Positions 17,666-25,958 of a stretch of 64,000 nucleotides of DNA are shown piece after piece. Every line of letters starts with the position of its first letter. Positions within the stretch are counted from its first letter, which is position 1. This stretch comes from G025836975 sp040391135. GTDB lineage: Bacteria > Pseudomonadota > Gammaproteobacteria > Burkholderiales > Burkholderiaceae_B. Made by a program: the position numbers and the translations under genes. The stretch is taken from positions 1-64,000 of the forward strand of contig JBEBYL010000007.1 of assembly GCA_040391135.1 (NCBI GenBank), given 5' to 3'. The notes below the pieces were generated by a model, which was not told where the DNA came from, made no database searches, and was given only the letters and a program-made list of their open reading frames with translations.

Positions 17666-18976
17666 ATGACAGCCGTCACTCCAGCCAAAACCGCCGCGCC
17701 CAGCCTTTGGCGCGCCTGGGCTTTCGGGATACTGGCGCTCGCCGCCGGCCTGCTTGCCGCAGGTCCCGCCCACGCGCAGCTAAGGGTCGACATCTCGGGG
17801 GTGGGCGCCACCCAGTATCCCATCGCCATCGCCGATTTTGCCGGCGACGCGCAAGGCCAGGCCGTGGCCGAGGTCATACGCGCCGACCTTACCCGATCGG
17901 GCCAATTCCAACTGATCAATGCCACCGGCGCCGGCCTGAATCTGGAAAGCTCCATCGCTTACGACCAATGGCGCAATCGCGGCGCCGATTATCTGGCTTA
18001 TGGCGCCATCACGCAGTCCGGCGGCCAATACAGCGTCAGCTACCGCCTGGTGGATTCGGTTCGCAAGACCCAGCTCGACGGCGTAGCGTTCACCGGCACC
18101 GAAAAAGAGCTGCGCCGCATTTCCCATCAGATAGCGGATCGCATCTACGAAAAAATTACCGGCGTGCGCGGCGTCTTCTCGACGCGTATTGCCTACGTGT
18201 TGCAAACGGGCAACAGCTATGAGTTACAAATTGCTGACGCGGACGGACAAAATCCGCAAGTGATGCTGCGCTCGAAGCAGTCCATTATTTCACCGGCCTG
18301 GTCGCCCGACGGCAAACAACTGGCCTATGTCAGTTTCGAATCCGGCAAGCCGGTTGTCTACGTGCAGACCCTGGCGTCGGGCCAGCGCGTTCCGCTGGCC
18401 AACTTCAAGGGCAACAACAGCGCTCCGGCATGGTCGCCTAACGGACAGCAACTGGCCATCGTTCTTTCGCGCGACAGCATCTCGCAAATCTACACCATCA
18501 ATGCCGACGGATCCGGACTGCGGCGCATCATGCGTTCACCCCTGATCGACACCGAACCGCAATACACACCGGACGGCGGATCCATCGTTTTCACCAGCGA
18601 TCGCGGCGGCAGCCCGCACATTTACAAAGTCCCTGTCAGCGGTGGGGATGCGCAACGCATTACCTTTAACGGAAGTTACAATATCTCACCGGCCCTGTCG
18701 CCCGATGGAAACAACCTGGTGTACGTTACACGTAGAAATGGTGCTTTCCGGGTTGCAATACAAAACATGGGGTCCGGTTCCGAACAGTTGCTAACCGCCG
18801 GACCCGATGACGAGTCACCAAGTTTTGCACCGAACGGAATGCAAATCCTTTATAGTTCTGTACAAGGCGGCCGTAGTGTTTTAGCTGTTACTTCTGTTGA
18901 TGGCCGCGTACGTCAAACGCTCTCAGCGCTTAACGGCAAAGTACGCGAACCGACCTGGGGACCATTTACTAATTAA
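17666..18976 (+). CDS. tolB: Tol-Pal system periplasmic protein TolB
   Basis: A 436-residue periplasmic protein. It has a signal peptide (cleavage after AHA-Q, about residue 36), an N-terminal alpha/beta domain and a C-terminal six-bladed beta-propeller with WD40-like repeats (SPAWSPDGKQLAYVSFE, APAWSPNGQQLAIVLS and similar). It binds Pal and the TolA C terminus. CAGGAGATAG precedes the ATG by 6-12 bases, and the gene lies 15 bases after tolA. Confidence 0.97.
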   Translation: MTAVTPAKTAAPSLWRAWAFGILALAAGLLAAGPAHAQLRVDISGVGATQYPIAIADFAGDAQGQAVAEVIRADLTRSGQFQLINATGAGLNLESSIAYDQWRNRGADYLAYGAITQSGGQYSVSYRLVDSVRKTQLDGVAFTGTEKELRRISHQIADRIYEKITGVRGVFSTRIAYVLQTGNSYELQIADADGQNPQVMLRSKQSIISPAWSPDGKQLAYVSFESGKPVVYVQTLASGQRVPLANFKGNNSAPAWSPNGQQLAIVLSRDSISQIYTINADGSGLRRIMRSPLIDTEPQYTPDGGSIVFTSDRGGSPHIYKVPVSGGDAQRITFNGSYNISPALSPDGNNLVYVTRRNGAFRVAIQNMGSGSEQLLTAGPDDESPSFAPNGMQILYSSVQGGRSVLAVTSVDGRVRQTLSALNGKVREPTWGPFTN

Positions 18977-19009
18977 TTTTCAGTGTGACTCTTTTTCAAA
19001 GGAACTTAA

Positions 19010-19507
19010 ATGAGCTCGCGCATCGCAAGAAGCCTCACAATAGCCGTATTTGCAGCCAGTTTGGCTGCATGTAGCTCGGTGCCTCTAGACCAGTCCGGCA
19101 GCGGAACTGGCAGCGGCAACGGCTCGGCCAGTTCGGGGCAGATTATGGACCCATTCAATCCGCAAAGCCCGCTCGCCCAACAGCGTTCGGTCTATTTCGA
19201 TTTCGATAGCTACACCGTCCCTGATCAATACCGCAGCCTGGTGGAAATGCATTCTTCCTACCTCACCGGCCATGCTCAGCAAAAGATCCGCATCGAAGGC
19301 AACGCCGATGCCCGTGGCGGCTCCGAATACAACCTGGCCCTGGGCCAGCGCCGTTCGGACGCTGTTGCACGCATGATGACTTTGCTTGGCGTGAACAGCA
19401 ACCAGATCGAAGCCATCAGCTTCGGCAAGGAGCGTCCAAAGGCATTGGGTAACACCGAAGCCGACTACGCTGAAAACCGCCGTGCAGATATTGTTTATCA
19501 AAAGTAA
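19010..19507 (+). CDS. pal: Peptidoglycan-associated lipoprotein Pal
   Basis: A 165-residue outer-membrane lipoprotein. The lipobox LAAC puts the lipidated cysteine at residue 21 (processed by Lgt, encoded at 4338 in this window). The C-terminal OmpA-like domain binds peptidoglycan: YFDFDSYTV, then GNADARGGSEYNLALGQRR. It connects the outer membrane to the wall and to TolB. A ribosome site (AAAGGAAC) precedes the ATG and a terminator follows. Confidence 0.97.
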   Translation: MSSRIARSLTIAVFAASLAACSSVPLDQSGSGTGSGNGSASSGQIMDPFNPQSPLAQQRSVYFDFDSYTVPDQYRSLVEMHSSYLTGHAQQKIRIEGNADARGGSEYNLALGQRRSDAVARMMTLLGVNSNQIEAISFGKERPKALGNTEADYAENRRADIVYQK

Positions 19508-19528
19508 TATCTGAACGCGTTTCCCTGC

Positions 19529-19563
19529 AACGCCGTGGCGGCATTCCGCCGCGGCGTTTTCAT
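19529..19563 (+). terminator. Hairpin terminator between pal and cpoB
   Basis: AACGCCGTGGCGG pairs with CCGCCGCGGCGTT around a CATT loop (one T-G wobble), then TTTTCATTT. Likely an intrinsic terminator that lowers transcription into cpoB and the genes after it. Confidence 0.75.
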
Positions 19564-19579
19564 TTGAACGGAACCGAAA

Positions 19580-20269
19580 ATGAGCGTTTATCCTACGTCC
19601 CTGCGCACCGTCGTACTCGCCACCAGCCTCTCCCTGTTTACGGCATTTGCCGCCCCCGCACAGGCATTTTCCGACGATGAGGCGCGTCGCGCCATTCTGG
19701 AACTGCGCGAACAGATCAAACAGTTGACCGATCAGAACCGGCAAGCACGCTTGCAACTGGCCGATCAGATGGAAGTCCTGCAGCATGAAATGGCCAGCAT
19801 GCGCGGCCAACTGGAACAATTGAACTGGCAGGCCGATCTTGAGAAACGCTCCAGCCAGGATCAATCGGGCGGCAACACCACCAAAGTGGCCGATCCGCAA
19901 GAGCAGGCCGCGTATGAAACGCCCATGGGCCTGTTCCGCGCCGGCAAATACAAAGAAGCCGCAGCCAGCTTCGCGACCTTCCTGGAAGCCTACCCGGACA
20001 GCCAACTGGCCCCCGAAGCGCGCTTCTATCAAGGCAGCAGCCGCTACGCCAGCAAGGATTTCAAGGGTTCCATCCAGGGCCTGACCGCCATGGTCAAGGC
20101 CACGCCGCAAGACCCGCGCGCGCCGGATGCCCTGCTGGTCATCGCCGCAAGCCAGATCGAACTGAATGATATGGCTGGCGCCAAGGCCAGCCTGCAGAAA
20201 ATCGTCAAAGACTATCCGCAGACTTCGGCCGCCGAAACAGCCAAGAGCCGCCTGAAGCTACTGCAGTAA
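19580..20269 (+). CDS. cpoB: Cell division coordinator CpoB (YbgF)
   Basis: A 229-residue periplasmic protein: signal peptide ending AQA-F (~residue 30), an N-terminal trimerising coiled coil (~residues 35-90) and C-terminal TPR repeats. CpoB links Tol-Pal to PBP1B during septation. It is the usual last gene of the Tol-Pal operon. The TAA stop shares its last A with the ATG of the next gene, an ABC permease, so translation of that gene is probably coupled to cpoB. Confidence 0.93.
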   Translation: MSVYPTSLRTVVLATSLSLFTAFAAPAQAFSDDEARRAILELREQIKQLTDQNRQARLQLADQMEVLQHEMASMRGQLEQLNWQADLEKRSSQDQSGGNTTKVADPQEQAAYETPMGLFRAGKYKEAAASFATFLEAYPDSQLAPEARFYQGSSRYASKDFKGSIQGLTAMVKATPQDPRAPDALLVIAASQIELNDMAGAKASLQKIVKDYPQTSAAETAKSRLKLLQ

Positions 20270-21312
20270 TGTCCTCCAGCATGTCGGCCGGCGCCGCCTA
20301 TCGGCAAGCATGGAGGCGTCGCAAGGCGTTTCTGGCGCTGCTCGTCACCGCCATCGCCTGCCTGGCCGTCATCGACTTGACGCTGGGGCCGGCCGACATA
20401 AGCCTGCCGGCGCTTGCGCAGGCGATTTGGTCTCCCGGCGCCGCCGACCCCACCACGCAGGCGATTGTCTGGGAAATACGCCTGCCGCAAGCCTTGATGG
20501 CGGTGCTGGTTGGCGCCGCGCTGGGCCTGGCGGGCGCCGAAATGCAAACCGTGCTGAACAATCCGCTTGCAAGCCCGTTCACCCTGGGCGTTTCGTCCGC
20601 CGCCGCCTTGGGCGCCGGTCTTACCCTGGTGTTCGATTGGCACTTTCCATTCATGCCCACCCGGTATGCTCTGGTCTTCAATGCCTTTGTCCTGGCGCTG
20701 CTATGCACGCTGCTGCTCGATGCCGTGGCGCGGCGGGCACGGATCGGCGCCGCGGCCATCATCCTGTTCGGCATTGCCCTGGTGTTCACGTTCAACGCCC
20801 TGCTGTCCCTGGTGCAATTGACGGCCAACGCCGCCTCCTTGCAGGATCTGGTGTTCTGGATGATGGGCAGCCTGGCGCGCAGCGACTGGATCAAGCTTTC
20901 CATGATGGCGGCGGCCCTGCTGCTTACCCTGCCCTTTTCCCTGCGTCGTGCCTGGCAGCTTACCGCCCTGCGTTTCGGCGACGATCGTGCCGCCGGCTTC
21001 GGCGTGGACCCGCAGCGCATCCGGCGCGGCGCCTTATTGCGGGTCAGCGTACTGGCCTCGCTGGCGGTTGCCCTGGTCGGGGTCATCGGCTTCATAGGAT
21101 TGATCGCTCCTCATATTGCCAGGAGGCTGTGGGGCGAGGACCATCGCTGGTATTTGCCCGCCAGCGCGGGCATAGGCGGCGCCATCCTGGCCGGCGCCTC
21201 GGTCGCGGCGAAGCTCGTGAGCAGCCATGCCGTGATTCCGGTAGGCATCGTCACGACGCTGGTGGGCATTCCGTTCTTCATTCTTGCCCTGATGCGCCGG
21301 ACTGTGCATTAA
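20269..21312 (+). CDS. FecCD-type iron-siderophore ABC permease
   Basis: A 347-residue permease of the FecCD/BtuC family with about ten membrane segments. Typical sequences: LPQALMAVLVGAALGLAGAEMQ near the N terminus, NPLASPFTLGVSSAAALGA, and GFIGLIAPHIARRLWG as the loop that contacts the ATPase. It imports iron-siderophore, heme or cobalamin complexes. It overlaps cpoB by one base and is followed after 1 base by its ATPase. Neither a periplasmic binding protein nor a TonB receptor is nearby, so those must be encoded elsewhere. Confidence 0.9.
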   Translation: MSSSMSAGAAYRQAWRRRKAFLALLVTAIACLAVIDLTLGPADISLPALAQAIWSPGAADPTTQAIVWEIRLPQALMAVLVGAALGLAGAEMQTVLNNPLASPFTLGVSSAAALGAGLTLVFDWHFPFMPTRYALVFNAFVLALLCTLLLDAVARRARIGAAAIILFGIALVFTFNALLSLVQLTANAASLQDLVFWMMGSLARSDWIKLSMMAAALLLTLPFSLRRAWQLTALRFGDDRAAGFGVDPQRIRRGALLRVSVLASLAVALVGVIGFIGLIAPHIARRLWGEDHRWYLPASAGIGGAILAGASVAAKLVSSHAVIPVGIVTTLVGIPFFILALMRRTVH

Positions 21313-21313
21313 C

Positions 21314-22111
21314 ATGAATAGCTCGTCGCCATCCCCCATCCTTCGCCTGGAAGGCCTGACATGCAAGCTGGGCGGCAAGCCGATACTGCGGGAGCTGACG
21401 CTGCCGTCCTTGCACGGCGGCGAACTCGTTGCGCTGCTGGGCCCCAACGGCAGCGGGAAATCAACACTGCTCAGAAGCATTGCCGGACTGGCTCCGGCCC
21501 ACTTCCGCACCCTGACCCTGGACAAGCAGGATTTGCGAGGGCTGGCCGCCAGATCGCGCGCCGAAACCGTCCGCTACCTGCCGCAGTTCCTGCCCGACTC
21601 CATACACCTGACCGTCACCGAAGCCTTGCTGGTTGCGCTGAATGCCCGCGGCGCCATGGCCCCGGCCGCCTCCATGGCGCGTACCGAAGCCGTGCTGGAC
21701 AGCCTGGGCATAGGCAGCTTGGGACCGCGCTTCCTGGACGAGCTTTCCGGCGGGCAGAAGCAACTGGTCGGACTGGCGCAGGCCCTGGCCGACGAACCGG
21801 CCGTGCTGCTCCTGGATGAGCCCCTGGCGTCGCTGGATCTGAATTTCCAGCATCATGCCATGCTGCTGCTAAAGCGGCTGGCCGCTGATCGCGGCCTGCT
21901 GGTGGTGATCGTTGTGCATGACCTGAACATCGCCCTGCGCTATGCCGACACCGCCCTGCTGCTGCACCAGGGAAGGCTGCTGGCCGCCGGAGAACCGCTG
22001 TCCGTCATTACGCCCGCGTCCATTGCCCGGGCCTTCCAGGTCCGCGCACGCGTCGAATCCTGCAGCCTGGGCTATGCCAATGTCCTGGTGGACGATCTTA
22101 TTCAAATCTAG
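21314..22111 (+). CDS. ABC transporter ATPase, iron-siderophore type
   Basis: A 265-residue ATPase of the FepC/BtuD class. Walker A is GPNGSGKSTLL, the signature is LSGGQKQL, Walker B is AVLLLDEPLASLD, and the switch His is in VVHDLN. It starts 1 base after the permease stop and powers that permease. The next gene, a hydrolase, starts 9 bases on and is probably in the same transcript. Confidence 0.93.
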   Translation: MNSSSPSPILRLEGLTCKLGGKPILRELTLPSLHGGELVALLGPNGSGKSTLLRSIAGLAPAHFRTLTLDKQDLRGLAARSRAETVRYLPQFLPDSIHLTVTEALLVALNARGAMAPAASMARTEAVLDSLGIGSLGPRFLDELSGGQKQLVGLAQALADEPAVLLLDEPLASLDLNFQHHAMLLLKRLAADRGLLVVIVVHDLNIALRYADTALLLHQGRLLAAGEPLSVITPASIARAFQVRARVESCSLGYANVLVDDLIQI

Positions 22112-22120
22112 CCTATTCCC

Positions 22121-22942
22121 ATGCAGCCCAATCTCGAACCCCTGCGGCATACCTTTGCCCATCCCGACCACCCCCTGCACTATATCGAGGCCGGCAGCGG
22201 CGAAACGCTGCTGCTTATACATGGGTCCTTGTGCGATTACCGCTATTGGCGCTGGCAGTTGCCCGCCCTGTCGGGCCAGTATCGGCTGGTCGCGCCCAGC
22301 CTGCGCGGATACTGGCCGGATGCCTTCACCACCGAGGACCCCAGTTTCAGCATAGCGCGGCATACGCGCGATCTGGCCGTCTTTATCCAGCAGATCGATG
22401 ATGGCCGGCCGGTTCACATTCTGGGACATTCTCGCGGAGCGCAGGTGGCCCTGGAACTGGCCAGCGCGGCTCCCGCGCTGGCGCGCAGCCTGATTCTGGC
22501 CGATCCCGGATTCCAGCTGGATGGAGAGGCGCCGGCCCCTTCTTTCCATGGCGATGTCGTCCAGTTGCTGCGGGACGGACAGATCGAACTCGCGCTGTCC
22601 CGCTTTGTGGACGCGGTCAATGGTCCGGGAACATGGAAGCAGATGGTCGGATGGTTCAAGACCATGGTCAAGGACAATGCCTACACGCTGCTGTCGCAGT
22701 TTCGCGAAGTCAACCTGGGCGTGGACCTGAACCGTGCAAGCCGCCTTCAATGCCCGGTGCAGCTGATAGGCGGGGCAAATAGCCCCGCCCGCTACGGCAG
22801 CAGGCTGGACGCCCTTGAAAAAGCGATAGGCCAGGCAAGCCGTGTGACCATCCCGCTGGCGTCCCACGGCATGAACCTGGCCAATCCAAAAGCCTTCAAC
22901 CAGGCGGTCGCCCAATTCCTGGAGTCAACGCACAGGCCCTGA
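22121..22942 (+). CDS. Alpha/beta-fold hydrolase
   Basis: A 273-residue cytoplasmic hydrolase with no signal peptide. The nucleophile elbow is GHSRGAQ (serine nucleophile), the oxyanion region is LIHGSLCDYRYW, and a late His (LASHGMN) completes a plausible triad. Its place in the same operon as a siderophore-type importer suggests it could open an ester-containing siderophore after uptake, but it also resembles general epoxide-hydrolase-like enzymes, so that role is inference. Confidence 0.75.
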   Translation: MQPNLEPLRHTFAHPDHPLHYIEAGSGETLLLIHGSLCDYRYWRWQLPALSGQYRLVAPSLRGYWPDAFTTEDPSFSIARHTRDLAVFIQQIDDGRPVHILGHSRGAQVALELASAAPALARSLILADPGFQLDGEAPAPSFHGDVVQLLRDGQIELALSRFVDAVNGPGTWKQMVGWFKTMVKDNAYTLLSQFREVNLGVDLNRASRLQCPVQLIGGANSPARYGSRLDALEKAIGQASRVTIPLASHGMNLANPKAFNQAVAQFLESTHRP

Positions 22943-22947
22943 CGGGC

Positions 22948-23514
22948 TTAATGCGTTTTGGTATTGGCCGGCTTGACCTCGCATTGCGCGCTGGCCTTTT
23001 CCCCGGTGTCGAACAGGAAATCCATGCTTACGCTGCTGCCCACCGCCGGCACGGCGGTCGGCTTCTCCAGCATGGCGTGATAGCTGCCCGGCTTGAACTC
23101 CAGCTGGCCGCCGGCCGGAATGACGATGTCATGCGTTTCCGACATTTTGCTCATGCCATCCTGCTGCGTGGTCTGGTGCAGCATGACCATGCCGTAAGTG
23201 GCCGACGAGGCGCTTTGCAGTTTGGCGGGCTTGCTGCCGGTATTCTTTACCAGGAAGTAGCCGGCGGATGGCGCCGACGCCGGCAAGGAGCGAATCCAGC
23301 AGGCCGAAACAGACAGCGTCGAAGAAGCCTTGGCGTTGGCCGCGGCCTGCGCATGGCTGCCCATGTCGTGGCCGTGCGCGGCGTGCTTATGGCCGGCGTG
23401 AGCCATTAGCATCACGGCATCGCCCTGGGCGGCCTGGACACCTGCCGCTTGCGCGGACAGACCCGGCACCGCGCCGCCGAAGGCCAGAAGGCCGATCAAA
23501 ATGAATTTTTTCAT
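22948..23514 (-). CDS. PCuAC-type periplasmic copper chaperone
   Basis: A 188-residue periplasmic protein with a signal peptide (to about AQA, residue 24). It has a His-rich insert (HAGHKHAAHGHDMGSHAQ) and a PCuAC/DUF461 domain with the spaced copper ligands of the family (MVMLHQTT, MSKMSETH, YHAMLEKP). PCuAC delivers Cu(I) to cytochrome oxidase. AGGA precedes the ATG. Transcribed in the same direction as the DUF2946-like gene upstream, which is a common copper-linked pairing. It ends 5 bases from the hydrolase stop, convergent. Confidence 0.85.
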   Translation of the reverse strand: MKKFILIGLLAFGGAVPGLSAQAAGVQAAQGDAVMLMAHAGHKHAAHGHDMGSHAQAAANAKASSTLSVSACWIRSLPASAPSAGYFLVKNTGSKPAKLQSASSATYGMVMLHQTTQQDGMSKMSETHDIVIPAGGQLEFKPGSYHAMLEKPTAVPAVGSSVSMDFLFDTGEKASAQCEVKPANTKTH

Positions 23515-23598
23515 CGCGAAATCCTAAATCATGGAATGGGTTCTATTCGATCGCTCGAACACGATACTCTCGGAATCTCCGGGCGGGCCTGATGCGGA

Positions 23599-24048
23599 TC
23601 AAACCCGGCCAGGATGGGGCTCGGCGCTTGCGGCGCCAGCCTCCATGCGGAGGTAAGGAGGCGCTCGCGAACCCAACGGCGGCCCTCGCACGACATGCGC
23701 CGGCGCCAGAGCGGCCGGCATGATGAAAATGGCGTGGACAAGATAAAAAACCGCTGGCATCAGCGCCGGCGCGGCAAGCGGCAAAACCGCCTGGCTTGCC
23801 GTGGCGCTGAAGACACAATTGGGCATTGGCGCCCCGGGCGGCGTATCCGGCTTGCGGGATATCGCATTCACGCTGGCGGGCAGGCCGGCTATGCAGAATG
23901 TCATGCCCAGGATGTCGGCCTGGCCATTCGCCTGCGCCGGCATGTAGCCCGACGGGATCACGGCCCGCAGCAGAAACACCAGCAGCAGCACGCCTGAAAA
24001 AGCGCGCCACCGTGTTCCCGAAGAGAAAATACGCAAAGGCCTGTCCAT
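23599..24048 (-). CDS. DUF2946-like small membrane protein
   Basis: About 149 residues with an N-terminal hydrophobic segment followed by LLRAVIPSGYMP, a central Cys (NCVF) and a second hydrophobic stretch near residues 90-115. The pattern resembles DUF2946 proteins, often found beside PCuAC and copper genes. The ATG at 24048 gives a basic N terminus (MDRPLRIFSSGTRWR) before the first membrane segment; the ribosome site is poor. Function unknown; copper handling is suggested only by the neighbour. Confidence 0.55.
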   Translation of the reverse strand: MDRPLRIFSSGTRWRAFSGVLLLVFLLRAVIPSGYMPAQANGQADILGMTFCIAGLPASVNAISRKPDTPPGAPMPNCVFSATASQAVLPLAAPALMPAVFYLVHAIFIMPAALAPAHVVRGPPLGSRAPPYLRMEAGAASAEPHPGRV

Positions 24049-24096
24049 CGAATCGAAGTGTACTATGTCGACAGACCAGCCACTATCGCTTCCAGC

Positions 24097-24534
24097 ATGA
24101 ATACCACCGCGCACGCCGACACGCCAAGAATCACCATTGCCGAATTCGAACAGCTCCTGGATAGCCACCATCCCTTTGCCGCGGTATTGGAGATCGACAT
24201 CCTGGAAATCGGCGTGGGCAAGTCGATATTGCGCCTGCCTGAACGCAACTCGCATCAAAGGCTGGGCGGCATGATAGCCGGGCCCATGCTGATGGGATTG
24301 GCGGACCTGGCGCTGTATGCCGCCATCGTCGGCGGCACCGGCAATCGCGACGCGGTTACCGCCAGCCTGAGCATGAATTTCCTGCGCAAGACGCCGCCCG
24401 GCAGCGTGCTGGCCCATGCCACCATCCTGAAAACCGGGCGCATGGCCGCCGGCGAGGTCTTGCTGGTACCCGAAGCGGGAGGCGCGCCCGTGGCCCAGGC
24501 GATCAGTACCTGGGCGCTGCCCCGCAAGGCCTGA
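24097..24534 (+). CDS. PaaI-family thioesterase
   Basis: A 145-residue single hotdog-domain protein. The segment NSHQRLGGMIAGPMLMGLADLALYAA is the long central helix with the PaaI-type catalytic region. Members hydrolyse aryl- or acyl-CoA thioesters. The ATG at 24097 was chosen because the upstream GTG lies in the divergent promoter. The MATE gene starts 26 bases downstream on the same strand. Substrate unknown. Confidence 0.75.
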   Translation: MNTTAHADTPRITIAEFEQLLDSHHPFAAVLEIDILEIGVGKSILRLPERNSHQRLGGMIAGPMLMGLADLALYAAIVGGTGNRDAVTASLSMNFLRKTPPGSVLAHATILKTGRMAAGEVLLVPEAGGAPVAQAISTWALPRKA

Positions 24535-24560
24535 GGCCGGTTTCCAGGCGGCATTTATCG

Positions 24561-25958
24561 ATGGGCCACTCAAACAAGATCACCAGCAAGACCGCGGCAT
24601 GGGCGTGGATGGACGAAGCCCGTGCGTCGCTGCGGCTGGGCTGGCCGCTGATCTTCACCAATCTGGCCCAGATAGCGCTGCTGACCACCGACCTCATCTA
24701 CATGGGCAGGTTGGGCGCCGATCAATTGGCGGCCGGCTCGCTGGCGGTCAGCCTGTACCACACTCTGATGATTTTCAGCATGGGCCTGGTATCGGCGACC
24801 ATGCCCATGCTGGCCGCCACGCTCGGAAGGCGCAGAAACGCCGTACGTGAAGTGCGGCGCACTGTGCGCCAGGGCCTGTGGTCGGCGCTGCTGATCTGCC
24901 TTCCCATGTGGCTGATATTGTGGCAAGCCGAAGCCGTACTGCTGCTGATGGGACAACGGCCCGCCATGGCGGCCGACGCGGCGGGCCTGATGCATACACT
25001 GCAATGGGCGTTGCTGCCTTACTTGGGCTATATCGTCTTGCGCTCGGTTCTTGCCGCCATGGAACGGCCCGCCTGGACTTTGCTTGTCGCCGGCGCGGCC
25101 ATTTTGCTCAACGCCCTGGTGGGCTGGCTGCTGATTTTCGGGCACTGGGGGTTCCCGGCCCTTGGACTCAAGGGCGCCGGCATTGCAAGCACATGCTCCA
25201 GCATTGCCATGTTTCTTGGCATGGCCCTGGTGTTGACGCGCCACAAGCGATTCCGCCGATACCATCTCTTTGGCCGCCTTTGGCTTGCGGATTTCAAGCG
25301 CCTGGCGGAACTGTGGCGGCTGGGCATTCCCATCGCCATCACGTTCACGCTTGAAACCCTGGTGTTCTACGCGGCCGTCATGATGATGGGAATGATAGGC
25401 AAGACCGCGCTGGCGGCGCATGCCATCGCCATGCAGATCGCCTCGATTTCCTTCATGGTTCCATTGGGCTTCGGGCAAGTCGCGACCATACGCGTCGGCC
25501 TGGCGGCCGGCCGCCGGCAGTTGCCGCAGCTCCTGCGCGCCGGCTGGACCGCCTATGCCATGGGGGTCGGCTTCATGGGCATCGCGGCGCTGATCATGTG
25601 GCTTTCCCCCCATGCCATTATCGGACTGTTCATCGACACCGACTTACCCTCCAATAAAGACGTCGTGGCGCTGGCCATACAGTTTCTTGCCCTTGCCGCC
25701 TTGTTCCAGCTGGCCGATGGCGCACAAGCCGTCAGCGCCGGCATGCTGCGCGGCCTGCACGACACCCGCGTACCGATGCTGCTTGCCGCTTTCGGCTATT
25801 GGATATTGGGCGTGCCCTTCGGCGCCTTCCTGGCCTTCGGCGCGGGTTGGGGCGGCCAAGGCGTATGGGTCGGCCTGGCAACCGGCCTGAGCGTGGTTGC
25901 CGTGCTGCTAACCGTGCGCTGGGTGCGCCACAGCCGGCGCACCGGATTCGGCCATTGA
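24561..25958 (+). CDS. MATE family multidrug exporter
   Basis: A 465-residue inner-membrane protein with 12 predicted segments in two homologous halves, typical of NorM-like MATE exporters that swap Na+ or H+ for cationic drugs. The N-terminal segment contains GWPLIFTNLAQIALLTTDLI, and the matching second-half start is LGIPIAITFTLETLVFYAAV. The last 51 bases overlap the convergent LysR gene. Drug range not predictable. Confidence 0.93.
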   Translation: MGHSNKITSKTAAWAWMDEARASLRLGWPLIFTNLAQIALLTTDLIYMGRLGADQLAAGSLAVSLYHTLMIFSMGLVSATMPMLAATLGRRRNAVREVRRTVRQGLWSALLICLPMWLILWQAEAVLLLMGQRPAMAADAAGLMHTLQWALLPYLGYIVLRSVLAAMERPAWTLLVAGAAILLNALVGWLLIFGHWGFPALGLKGAGIASTCSSIAMFLGMALVLTRHKRFRRYHLFGRLWLADFKRLAELWRLGIPIAITFTLETLVFYAAVMMMGMIGKTALAAHAIAMQIASISFMVPLGFGQVATIRVGLAAGRRQLPQLLRAGWTAYAMGVGFMGIAALIMWLSPHAIIGLFIDTDLPSNKDVVALAIQFLALAALFQLADGAQAVSAGMLRGLHDTRVPMLLAAFGYWILGVPFGAFLAFGAGWGGQGVWVGLATGLSVVAVLLTVRWVRHSRRTGFGH

